From: Doryteuthis pealeii
Taxonomy: Eukaryota > Mollusca > Cephalopoda > Myopsida > Loliginidae
NCBI GenBank assembly: GCA_023376005.1
Contig: CM042176.1
Span: forward strand, 13,043,194-13,107,193
Direction: 5' to 3'
Length of the DNA stretch: 64,000 nt
Shown here one piece after another: positions 24,401 to 38,314 of the stretch. Each line of letters opens with the position of its first letter. Position 1 is the first letter of the stretch. Under the pieces are notes generated by a model. That model saw only the letters and a program-made list of their open reading frames with translations, had not been told where the DNA came from and made no database searches. The position numbers and the translations under genes were made by a program.

Positions 24401-26452
24401 TTTCAGAGAGGTAATTAAAGAATTAATTTGAAAAGAATTACCAAAATTCTAGGTATTGTCTAATGTTAATGAAATTTTCACCACTTTATTCACTAAGGGC
24501 TTAATTTTGATAGATACATTTACCAATACACAAAAAATAATGATGACAAATATATTTACCAATCACCTCGACGACTTTACTTACTTTATTTGAAAAAGTC
24601 AACATGGATGCTATTGTGTTAGTATAGCATTTAATTCTAAGACTAACAGCAACAAATAAATGAATTAAAACTTTGTTTAATTCTACCAATTTATTAACGA
24701 GTAAATAAAACAATGAGTAACAATATAAAGTCCTTCCTGTGTATAAAGTTGAGTTTAAGTGACTTACCAGCATGCTGGAGAAGATATCTGGTATCTTAGG
24801 ATGATCTCTTGGAGAGGATTTAAAGTCGCTGCCATCTGGGAACTGGTCCAGGGTCTGTCTGCGATTTTTGGTATTTTGCACCAAAACTTTTGGATCAACA
24901 CAGGATTGGTATATCCAATCACAGAAAGTCTCTCCCTCACTTAACTCCATACACAGAAATTACCATTTTACTGACCCAACAATGCCATTCTGTCCATTTT
25001 GAGTAAAACAAAATTATGCCAAAAAATATAAATATAAATCTTATCAATACTATATATAAAAGTAACCCCTCAACACAATCACCAACGATGCTAACCTATC
25101 GTTAAAACCGTTAATTACAAAAGTATAAATATAGATATACAATGTATATTATTTCCTAATCTCTAGGCATGAAATAACCTCAGATGAGTTGATATGCTGT
25201 TAAAGCTTACTGTCAAGTCACGTTGAAAGCACCGGTTCCTGTTAGATCACCAAAGTAGCAATGACCCTGTTCAGTGCTTAGATGAGTGACAATTTAAGCA
25301 ACAGCAGGTACTGTAAGTAACCACATATCAAAATGACTTGATTTGGCATTAAATGATCCGAAAAGGGTTGATATGCCGTAAAACAACCAATCAATCTATC
25401 AATATTTACTGCCCTCTCCTCTTTTCTTCTACTAGACTGGTAGTACCTGTTAGGGTACCATCTATGGGTTAAATAGAGAAAAATGTGTTTTAAAAAATTG
25501 AGTACCCATCAAGAATGAATAAAACAATGTGGTTAAATCGAACTTAATTCCACCATCGTATGTCACCCCGCCGAAAGAAAAAAAACCCTAAAAATCAGTG
25601 AATTAACCAAATTTAATGAAATTTTCAGTGTTGATATATTAATCAATAAAGATGTAATGCACTCGTTATTTTATTTAAAAACTTTTACATTTTTTCAGGT
25701 TAGTTAACTTTGAATCACATATCTTTGAGAATCTGTGTTATGCCTCAAAGAATTGTGGTTCAAAGTTAACTGACCTGAAAAAATGTAAAAGTTTTTAAAT
25801 GAAATAACTGGTTCATATGGGTCAAATAGATGTTTAAAAATTATTAGTATTGGATAGAAATACTTTAAACAATATACCTGTGCAAACATAATAATAAACA
25901 GAAAAAATATAGTTACGATTGTAATCCAGCATCTAGAAATGAATTAAATTTTGCATTGAATAGCCCCTAAAGAGTTGATATGCCATTAAACAAATAAACC
26001 AAACCAACCAATCTTACTATTCTATTGGTCTATCATCTGTAGAAATCACAAGTCCACTCTGACCCGGAGTGGTAGTACCTGTTAGGATCCTATCTATGGG
26101 TTAAATAGAAAAAGGTATTTATAAAAAAAAGAATTGAGTATCCCTTAAGAATGGATTTATTTCAAAACTTTATTGGCATTAAATGACCCACTAAGGTTGA
26201 TATGCCATAAAACAAACCAAATCTGTAGAAGGGGTCACCAAATTTTTTTCACAGCGGGTCAGATATTTGAGGGGATGACGAGCTATAACCTTTTTGTTCA
26301 ATACAATACAATGAATACACATAATATAAAGACAACAAACATATATATTTACCAATACACAAAATATACAAAAATAAAGAAACCTGACATATATTTACCA
26401 AAATATTCAAATAATAAAGACAACAAATATTTAGCAATGCACAAAAATAAAG

Positions 26453-26500
<48 letters not shown>

Positions 26501-27213
26501 CTTTATTTAAGGATAGTGTAGCCCCCCCCCCCCATCACAAAAGCCACCTTATCTATAAGTTTACATGCAAATGTGAGATTTGCTACATTGGCCGTACTAC
26601 TTTGAGACTGGAATCTCGAATCAAGCAGCACATACCCTACAACATCCGTTCTGGCAACGTGGACTGTCCCACAGCAGCAGGCATAAATACTCCGTCCACC
26701 ATTGGACAACATCTATTAAGAAATTCCACTTGCGCTCGGTCCTACCACCCAGCTATGTTTTCAGTCCTTTGCAGTTCCAACAGTGAACTACAACTGCAGA
26801 TTCTCGAGTCTCTTTTCATCTCCCGCACTCAACCCCTCCTGTGCGTTCAGAAGCAGTCCCAACAACTACTCCTTTTTGGCACTTCAAGCCTCAACTTATC
26901 AAACGGGGGCACTCGTAATTTTCGAACCCCCCCTCGTGAGTTGTAAGTTTCGTAATTTTACGAATTCTCGTCTTATTGAGAAAAAAAAAAAAAATTTCCC
27001 TTTTTCTCACTGCTTTCTGACTTTTCCGTTGTCTACAACAAAAAACTAAACTACATAAACATGATCTTTCAATGAAATTTTTTCTCTGAGGAGCATTGAG
27101 CGAAAAAAAGAAAATCATTTTTGATTTTAAATCTAACTAGGGTACCCTTACTTTTCTTTTTAAGAAAAAAAAAAACAATTTATTTTACAACAGGCATATG
27201 CTTTTACGTGTCC

Positions 27214-27244
<31 letters not shown>

Positions 27245-27704
27245 TTAGCAATGCACAAAAAATAAAGACCTATATATATTTAGCAATGCACAAAAAATAA
27301 AGACCGTCAATATATATTTAGCAATGCACAAAAAATAAAGACCGTCAATATATATTTAGCAATGCACAAAAAATAAAGACCGTCAATATATATTTAGCAA
27401 TGCACAAAAAATAAAGACCAATATATATTTAGCAATGCACAAAAAATAAAGACCTTCTATATATATTAGCAATGCACAAAAAATTATGCAATGCACAAAA
27501 AATAAAGACCTTCTATATATATTTAGCAATGCACAAAAAATAAAGACCTTCTATATATATTTAGCAATGCAAAAAAATAAAGACCTTCTATATATATAAA
27601 TATATAGCAATGCACAAAAATAAAGACCTATATATATTTAACAATGCACAAAAATAAAGACCTTCTATATATATTTAGCAATGCACAAAAATAAAGACCT
27701 TCTC

Positions 27705-27736
<32 letters not shown>

Positions 27737-27903
27737 TTAGCAATGCACAAAAAATAAAGACCTATATATATTTAGCAATGCACAAAAAAATAAAGACCTA
27801 TATATATTTAGCAATACACAAATAAATAAAGACCTATATATATTTAACAATGCACAAAAAAATAAAGACTTATATATATTTAGCAATGTACAAAAAAATA
27901 AAG

Positions 27904-27941
<38 letters not shown>

Positions 27942-30848
27942 GCAATGATAAAGATCTACATATTTAGCAATGTACAGAAAAATAAAGACCTACATATATT
28001 TAGCAATGTACAGAAAAATAAAGACCTATATATATTTAGCAATGCACACAAGAAATAAAGACCTTCTAAATATATTTAGCAATGCACACAAGAAATAAAG
28101 ACCTTCTAAATATATTTAGCAATGCACACAAGAACTAAAGACCTTCTAAATATATTTAGCAATGCACACAAGAACTAAAGACCTTCTAAATATATTTAGC
28201 AATGCACACAAGAAATAAAGACCTTCTAAATATATTTAGCAATGCACACAAGAATAAAGACCTTCTAAATATATTTAGCAATGCACACAAGAAATAAAGA
28301 CCTTCTAAATATATTTAGCAATGCACACAAGAAATAAAGACCTTCTAAATATATTTAGCAATGCACACAAGAAATAAAGACCTTCTAAATATATTTAGCA
28401 ATGCACACAAGAAATACTTCTAAATATATTTAGCAATGCACACAAGAACTAAAGACCTTCTAATATATTTAGCAATGCACACAAGAACTAAAGACCTTCT
28501 AAATATATTTAGCAATGCACACAAGAACTAAAGACCTTCTAAATATATTTAGCAATGCACACAAGAACTAAAGACCTTCTAAATATATTTAGCAATGCAC
28601 ACAAGAACTAAAACCTTCTAAATATATTTAGCAATGCACACAAGACTAAAGACCTTCTAAATATATTTCTAAATATATTTAGCAATGCACACAAGAACTA
28701 AAGACCTTCTAAATATATTTAGCAATGCACACAAGAACTAAAGACCTTCTAAATATATTTAGCAATGCACACAAGAACTAAAGACCTTCTAAATATATTT
28801 AGCAATGCACACAAGAACTAAAGACCTTCTAAATATATTTAGCAATGCACACAAGAACTAAAGACCTTCTAAATATATTTAGCAATGCACACAAGAACTA
28901 AAGACCTTCTAAATATATTTAGCAATGCACACAAGAACTAAAGACCTTCTAAATATATTTAGCAATGCACACAAGAACTAAAGACCTTCTAAATATATTT
29001 AGCAATGCACACAAGAACTAAAGACCTTCTAAATATATTTAGCAATGCACACAAGAACTAAAGACCTTCTAAATATATTTAGCAATGCACACAAGAACTA
29101 AAGACCTTCTAAATATATTTAGCAATGCACACAAGAACTAAAGACCTTCTAAATATATTTAGCAATGCACACAAGAACTAAAGACCTTCTAATATATTTA
29201 GCAATGCACACAAGAACTAAAGACCTTCTAAATATATTTAGCAATGCACACAAGAACTAAAGACCTTCTAAATATATTTAGCAATGCACACAAGAACTAA
29301 AGACCTTCTAAATATATTTAGCAATGCACACAAGAACTAAAGACCTTCTAAATATATTTAGCAATGCACACAAGAACTAAAGACCTTCTAAATATATTTA
29401 GCAATGCACACAAGAACTAAAGACCTTCTAAATATATTTAGCAATGCACACAAGAACTAAAGACCTTCTAAATATATTTAGCAATGCACACAAGAACTAA
29501 AGACCTTCTAAATATATTTAGCAATGCACACAAGAACTAAAGACCTTCTAAATATATTTAGCAATGCACACAAGAACTAAAGACCTTCTAAATATATTTA
29601 GCAATGCACACAAGAACTAAAGACCTTCTAAATATATTTAGCAATGCACACAAGAACTAAAGACCTTCTAAATATATTTAGCAATGCACACAAGAACTAA
29701 AGACCTTCTAAATATATTTAGCAATGCACACAAGAACTAAAGACCTTCTAAATATATTTAGCAATGCACACAAGAACTAAAGACCTTCTAAATATATTTA
29801 GCAATGCACACAAGAACTAAAGACCTTCTAAATATATTTAGCAATGCACACAAGAACTAAAGACCTTCTAAATATATTTAGCAATGCACACAAGAACTAA
29901 AGACCTTCTAAATATATTTAGCAATGCACACAAGAACTAAAGACCTTCTAAATATATTTAGCAATGCACACAAGAACTAAAGACCTTCTAAATATATTTA
30001 GCAATGCACACAAGAACTAAAGACCTTCTAAATATATTTAGCAATGCACACAAGAACTAAAGACCTTCTAAATATATTTAGCAATGCACACAAGAACTAA
30101 AGACCTTCTAAATATATTTAGCAATGCACACAAGAACTAAAGACCTTCTAAAATATATTTAGCAATGCACACAAGAACTAAAGACCTTCTAAATATATTT
30201 AGCAATGCACACAAGAACTAAAGACCTTCTAAATATATTTAGCAATGCACACAAGAACTAAAGACCTTCTAAATATATTTAGCAATGCACACAAGAACTA
30301 AAGACCTTCTAAATATATTTAGCAATGCACACACAGAACTAAAGACCTTCTAAATATATTTAGCAATGCACACAAGAACTAAAGACCTTCTAAATATATT
30401 TAGCAATGCACACAAGAACTAAAGACCTTCTAAATATATTTAGCAATGCACACAAGAACTAAAGACCTTCTAAATATATTTAGCAATGCAATGCACACAA
30501 GAAATAAAGACCTACATATATATATTTAGCAATGCACACAAGAAATAAAGACCTACATATATATATTTAGCAATGCACACAAGAAATAAAGACCTACATA
30601 TATATATTTAGCAATGCACACAAGAAATAAAGACCTACATATATATATTTAGCAATGCACACAAGAAATAAAGACATATAAATATATTTAGCAAAGCTCA
30701 AAAAAATAAAGACATATATATATTTAGCAATGAACAAAAAAATAAAGACCTATATATATATATATATATATATATAAAGACCTATATATATTTAACAATG
30801 CACAAAAAATAAAGACCTATATATATTTAACAATGCACAAAAAAATAA

Positions 30849-30898
<50 letters not shown>

Positions 30899-30921
30899 CA
30901 ATGCACAAAAAATAAAAACCT

Positions 30922-30958
<37 letters not shown>

Positions 30959-30983
30959 CACTGCACAAAAAATAAAAACCTCC

Positions 30984-31018
<35 letters not shown>

Positions 31019-34000
31019 CAATAAATGCCACAAAAAATAAAACCTCCTATATATATATGCACAAAAAATAATGCACAAAAATAAAGACCTATATGCATTT
31101 ATCAATACACAAAAAATAATGATGACAAATCTATATTTACCAATGCACAAAAAATAAAAATCTTATATATTTACCTGTAGACAAAAAATTGACAGCAAAA
31201 TCTAATATTTGAACTATCTGTTAATAACTTCTGATGCCTTGTCAGCAGGTCTTAGAATATGCTGACTGGATCCTCAGTAGAGAAGTAAGAATCCCTCCCA
31301 CAAAAACTTTGGGCATCTTAGGTATGACAAAACTGCACCTGATGGTGAGGCCCCAGTTATTAATTTCTATTTTTATCTTATGGCATGTCAACCCTTGTTG
31401 GGTTATTTTATGCCAAAGACATTTTGTACTATTCATTCTTCATGGATATTGAAAATTCTTTCACTTTGTTTTACTCCATTTAAAAAAAAAATTTTTTTTA
31501 AAACTCAGTTTCTTCTATTTAACCCATATATAGGACTCTAACACGTACTACCACTCCAGGTCAGGGTGAAATTGGGAGTGATGGCAATGAAGGAGTACTT
31601 CACACTCCCTAGAGCTCCAGAACTGGAACTTTACCATTAGATGCAGTTTAACGCCATACCCAGGACACTTAGACCCTCAACCACCACCTTCTAGCACACA
31701 TGATAAAAAGGATTGGAGGTTTGTCATATAGGTGCTAGGGCTTGACATGACCATGAAGTTGATCAGACCTCTGACCGCCCATCTAGCCTAAGTAAGGGCC
31801 AAAGTGGAGTATGGCATGGCATCGACTGCTCAGTCACCAGGGTTCCATCTCTATATATTCTATACATATATAAAGGGCAGTTGTGTGTGTATGTATGTCC
31901 GGAGGAAACTTTGAAAATAAAACAATTAACAACAAAGTAAATATATATACACATTAAATATCACCAGGGCTTGGTTTTTGAGTAAAAATAATGAAGATTT
32001 GATTTATTTTCTTGATAATTAAAAAATGCAATTTAAATGATAATAGCATGGAATTTTTTTCTTCATTTAATATTTTAGTTAGCAGACATTAACATTTCTT
32101 TTCAGAGTAACTGGATCAATGTAAGGTCTATTTTATTTTTTTACATAAGGATTTAAATGGGACGTCTCACAAGGATTCAACTCATGATTCAGTAATAATG
32201 GATCTGCGAGACTAACTTAAAAAATCCCCCTATACCCAGGCGATGCTGGGTAGCCACTGCTAGTACATATATAAAGGGCAGTTGTATGAATCTGTATGTC
32301 TGGAGGAAACTTTGAAAATAAAACAATTAATGACAAAGTAAATATATATACACATTAAATATCACCAGGGCTTGGTTTTTTAACAAAAATAATGAAGATT
32401 GGATATATATTATTGGATACATTTAATAATTAAATAGTATTATAAAATAACGTTAAAATTCTACTCGGCCATTTTTGGCGTTTCTTGCTAAAAAAGTAAA
32501 CAAATGGAAGCTTGATCAATTTTTTTTCATATTAAATCTACATTTTTTACTGATTCAGAGTTGTGAATATTTCATTGTACAGGATAAACAATCATTTATT
32601 TAATCTATTTTTTTTATCATACAATTTTTATGGACAGTTTAAGAATTAATCATTTAGTTACACTTTTGACATTACAGTGAGTTGATATTTAACTTTTAAA
32701 CAAATACAAAATTCTTTCTAATAAGAAGTGTGATTTTTAGGGTTTTTTTTGCATTTGATATCTTAAATAGGAGGCATTAATTTTCCACAGGTTTCATGCC
32801 TGTGCACTTTTTGTTATTTAAAAATTAAAATTTCCACACAAAATAAGCTCAGTCATTTTTTTTATTTACCTTTTTAAACATTAAAAATTCTCTTTAATAA
32901 AATAACTTTCGATTTCTTTTTCTACATAATACAAAAAAGAAAAAAAAGTATTAATAATAATAATAATAATAAATATGGTAGTTTTATTCTTTCAATTATT
33001 TATATATATATATATATATAATATATATAATATATTATAAATATATATATATATATATATATTTTGGTGGACGTTTTTTCACTTTGTAATTGAATGAATT
33101 TTATGATTGCAAAATTTAAACAAAACCGAAATAATAATTTTTTTATTTTATTCATTTTTTTTTTCTAGGTATTGTTTATAAAATAATCACGTTAATTCAT
33201 TTACTTTAATATTATATATAAAAATAAAATCTGGTTACTAATGCAAAATAGTGTGCAAGAGATAATATTAGATTATGTATAAAATGTATTACATTTCACC
33301 GATTTACCCAAAATATTTGAGACGTTCGGGAGTTTCCGTAATCTACAAAGTTATCTAAAGTTATTTACATGTAAAATGGGATTCTAATAATATTAGATAT
33401 GGTTGTTATATTTTAATGCAATTTTATATATATATATGTATATATATTGAACTTTTTTCTTTTTTTTTTCACTTTGAAATGTAATATTTAATTTATTGAA
33501 TAAATTCTACTTAAAAAAAGTTTTAAGACTAAATTGCTAACCATTACACAATGTTTTTTTCTTTTTTCTCCTCTACCCAGGCAATGCCGGGTAGTTGCTT
33601 CTAGAATAATAAATCTTATTTATTGATGACATCTTTATGAAAATCTGAGTTAGATTTGCCTCAAAACAGCCCATGATATTAGTGCATTTACAATCCTACA
33701 ATGTGTCTTATTTTCATTAAGAAATAAAGGTTTACAAATAATATTTGGTGTGGTTAATTTGCATACTGGTTTTAAGAAATAATTACTTGGTGTTATTGAT
33801 CTCAGATCATAAATAAAAACTCTGATTTATTAAGAAACTTTAGTTGGGACCCCATCAAATATACTGGGGACTCGTTCAAAGCAAATATGTGCATCCCAGG
33901 ATGCACTAAATCAAAAAGCTATCAGCAGCACTGTAATAGGATATTTTAGTTTTTAGAAGAAGATTTGTTTATATACTAAACAGTGATGTTTTTGATTTAG

Positions 34001-35331
34001 TGTGTCCTGAGATGCACATATTTGTTTTGAATGAGTCCCCAGTATATTTGAGGGGGTCCCAACTAAAGTTTCTTAATAAATTGTAGGGGTTTTATTTATG
34101 ACCTGGGGAAACAACTAACCCAATCTAACTCCTACCTTGTAACCTATCCTGTGTAATTCATTTCTAAGTAACTATTGAAATGTATTTACAGTTAGTTTGA
34201 AATGGTGAAGGAAGAAAAAAGAAAAACACTGGTATGCATGGATTTGATTTTACTGCGTCCTTTTAGATTTTTGTGCGGTGGGGATACATGATGCATACTT
34301 TTCTCCCTCTCTCTCTCATATATATATATATATAGAAGTAAATACACAAACAATGTGTTTTGATATGGCTTTTTTAGCCGACAACTTTTGGGAGAATATG
34401 TGCTTAATTGAAGTCGTACCTAGTTTTGAAAGTTAATTAATTAATAATTAATTAATTAGGCGGGCATACCTATTCAAATGTAAGGCTAAACAAATCGAGA
34501 AAAATCAATCTCTGTATGTACATTTCAGCCTATTAGGCCTCATCAGCAGATATATATATAAATATTATACTAAAGCTGAGCGATTCAAGTTTTTTTTCCC
34601 TAAGGCTTCATTTCCTATTTAGTTTAATGACACAAAACACATCACAAAGTATTCCTTAGATTTAGGATTAAATTATGTTTTTAAAAATTTCCAGTAAGAG
34701 AGAAGAATAATGTTTTGTTTTGTGTTATTAATTCTCCGGTTGTTTTTATATTTTTAAAATTTAATTTTCTTTGCAAAATAACTTTCTTCCTGGTCAGTTT
34801 CAAGTTTGTTTTGATATTTGAATTTAGAATGTTGTTTTTACTAAACTTTCAATTTATAAAGCTCAAAAATCTACTCAAAATTTATCTGGGGGGGGAATAA
34901 TTTTAATTTCTTAAAAAAAAAAAATGTAAATAAGATTCCTACACAATGTGTCTTAAAATTGTTTTCTTAGTTGTAAAAAAAAAAATTACAATTGAATATC
35001 ATGTTTTTAAATAGATTAGATGATTATTAATTTTTTTTAATTTATTGGGTCAAAGGGTTAAACATCAAATAATTGTTAGTAAACAATTTAGGAAGATTCT
35101 ATTTAGCTGGATTCGGTAAAATATGAAAACCCACTTGCTAGGCACTGTCAAAGTTGCCACAAAATCCTTATTTTATTAGATAAATTTACTACTTTTCAAC
35201 GTAGACAAAAATTTTAGTTCGTTTTTAAAATGAAAAGCAGACGTCATTTTGGCAGTGCCTATTTTATGTTTATTTTACTGGCTCTGTAAATATTTTTATT
35301 TTGAATGAAAGTAATGTTAAAAATAACATAC

Positions 35332-35369
<38 letters not shown>

Positions 35370-37190
35370 TGCGGGTCATTTAATGCCGATAAAGTTTTGA
35401 AATAAATGCATCTCAGTGTTTTTCTTTTTTCTTCCACCACCATTTTAAGCTAACTGTAAATACATTCTTAGAAACGAATTACACAGGATAGGTTACAAGG
35501 TAGGAGTTAGACGACTTTAGTTGGGACTCATAAATTTTCCTGGGAACTCATTCAAAGCAAATATGTGTATCCCAGGACACACTAAATCAAAAAGGTATCA
35601 GCATCACTGTATATACACACACACAGTGTCCTGACAAAACTTTTACAGGTGTTTTTTTATGTTAATGTTTCTGGAAAAACAAAATTAGGAGTCTTTTCTT
35701 CAGGGAACAATAATGAAAGTTACTCTACTCTGCTAAAAACAAAACAAAAAACTTGACCTTGCAGTAGTCTGCTTAAAAGAAAAAAAAAGAGTTGACCTTG
35801 CTCTACACTGCTTAAAAAAAAAAGTTGACCTTGCTGTACTCTGCTTAAAATAGAATTGACCTTGCGGTAGTCTGCTTAAAAAATTGACCTTCTATCTTCT
35901 CAGTCTCTCTCCCCCGGAGGTATCTAAATAGTAAAGCTCATTTATATAACTGTTTCATGTAACTGGATCTTGACTGACTTTTAGAATCTAAATCTCAGAG
36001 ACCCTGTCACTCTTAACACATGCTATCTCTCACCCAATCAGAGTACAGCTCTCTTGGCTGGGGTTTTAGAATACACTGACTGCACCTCTGCAGAGGGGTT
36101 TAGACCCCTTCACCAAATGAGGCCACCGGTTGGCTGTGAGTGACGACCCGTGATGCTTAAGGATGGAACCCTGGTGGCTGAGCAGTTGATGACTTGCAAC
36201 ACTCCACTTTGGCTAGACGGGTGGTCAGAAGGACCCCTCTGAACAATCGGCTGGTCTCCTCAAGCCCTACCACCTATATGGTTGTCCCAACCCTATTGCT
36301 CTTATGGCTAGCCCCAACCCTTTTTATCATGCTAGAAAACGGTGGCTGAGAGTCTTAATGATGTTAAACTCTATCTGATAGTGAAGTTCCAATTCTGGAG
36401 CTCTTGAGAATGTGGAGTACTCCTTTATCACCATTGCTCCTAGGTCCACTCTGACCCAGAGTGGAGTACCTGTTAGGGTCCCATCTATGGCTTAAATAGA
36501 ACAAAATGAGTTCCCCAAAAAAATATTTAAAAAAAAATTGAGTACCCATCAAGAATAAATAAAACATTGTCTTTTGCATAAAATGACCCAATGGGTTGAT
36601 ATGCCATAAAATCCAACCAACCAACCCACCAACCTAGTTCCCAGGGAGCCATGACCTCTTGTCTGTCACTTAGTTTCTGTAGTACCTACAGGTGTTGAGC
36701 TTGTGGTAGCATTACCAGCAGTTTAGGTAAAATCGTGGATATTGACAAATTTGCACCATACAACTGTTTGCAAATTATTTGTATTAGATAGGGGGTTATT
36801 TCCTAGTTGAGTAACATGAGTGACCCAGAAAAAACAGAACCCAAATTATTTATTTATTTTCCCATTAAACTAACCCTAAACCCTAACCCTAACTGTTGTT
36901 GAACTTAACCATTGCTCCCAGGTCCACTCTGACCCAGAGTGGTAGTACCTGTTAGGGTCCCATCTATGGGTTAAATAGAAAAACATGAGTTTATAAAAAA
37001 AAATTGAGTATCCATTTAGAATGAATTTAATTCAAAACTTTTTCAGCATTAAATGACCCACTGAGATTGATATGCCATAAAACAAACCAAATCGACCTGG
37101 CAAGAGGATTTGATGCTAAGACTTGAAATCTTCAATAACCCGGGGGTGGTGGAGTCACTGAGAAAAAAGACTAAAGATTGGCTGTGTGAA

Positions 37191-37229
<39 letters not shown>

Positions 37230-38124
37230 CTTTTCTTTATTTTTCTTTTCTTTATTTTTCTTTTCTTTATTTTAAAATATTTTTTCTTCATTTCAATTTA
37301 TTCTATTTTTAACACATTGTAATCAAACTTGTAATACAATTAGTTGTATGATTTATCTACATGATAAATGAACTGATAATATAGTGTTATATTAGATGTC
37401 ACAATAAGCTGAAAAAGTTAATTAGAAATATGAGGAGGACTTAATTAGGAATTTGACAAGACTTTAGTCAATGAGTAGGAGAAAAAAAAATCTGTCATTT
37501 TTAGTTCACTTTTGCTGGGGGAATGCTTTTGGCTTAGCCAATTAATTTATTATAACCCCCACCTTTTCACCCCCCTTCCCACCCCCCTTCCCACCCCATA
37601 AAAAGGTGGTGGATGAGATAAGCAGGTGTGTCCCTGATGCTGTCAAAAATACATCTGTTTTACCCTATGCATGTGGGTCAGGCACAAGGTACTATTAATG
37701 TGGGACCACCCACAAACTGAAGCTCATGGGTGGCGGGTGCAAAAAATGCTTTGATCCCGTCAGCATCCCCCCTCAAGGGGGGTGCCTCAGGCACTGGGCA
37801 ATAGACCCAGCCCTGCCCCTTTAAATCAAGGGGCAGGTGTTGCCCCCTGTGATCAACACTGTTAATTACTTCAATGGTCCAGGACTGAAGCCACTGGACC
37901 CTCGCCCCGAAAGACGGTTAAATACATATATATATATATATATTTTATTGATTATTAGATCAATTAATCTAATTTATTGATTATTATACATTGAGCTCTC
38001 TTTCGGGATTTATAAAAATCCTTGTATGAATATGTGTTTGCATGTACAAGGAGCATACAGTATGGTTATACAGTGAGATGTTGAGGATCCCAAGTGGAAT
38101 CATCCCTTACTAACAGTCATTTGG

Positions 38125-38193
<69 letters not shown>

Positions 38194-38280
38194 TGTATAA
38201 TAAATGGAAATGAATCTGACAGTATGATAGAAAATAGATAGAAAAAACATTATCATTTGTTTTTTCTATCTATTTTCTAT

Positions 38281-38314
<34 letters not shown>

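Noticed and set aside
24501..24950. 149-residue minus-strand ORF as a gene
   Set aside because: The composition is that of AT-rich intron. I saw no domain, convincing splice partner or coding bias. It remains the least repeat-like of the rejected ORFs.
26173..26520. N-terminal part of the ORF joined to the Penelope endonuclease
   Set aside because: It is read-through of an R1 tail, minisatellite units and (TA)n. Only the part after about 26520 has protein-like content.
28021..30490. CRISPR array
   Set aside because: The 40-bp period is one continuous unit with no unique spacers, and the DNA is eukaryotic. It is a minisatellite.
30792..31098. Ile/Tyr-rich ORFs
   Set aside because: They are translated TA microsatellites.
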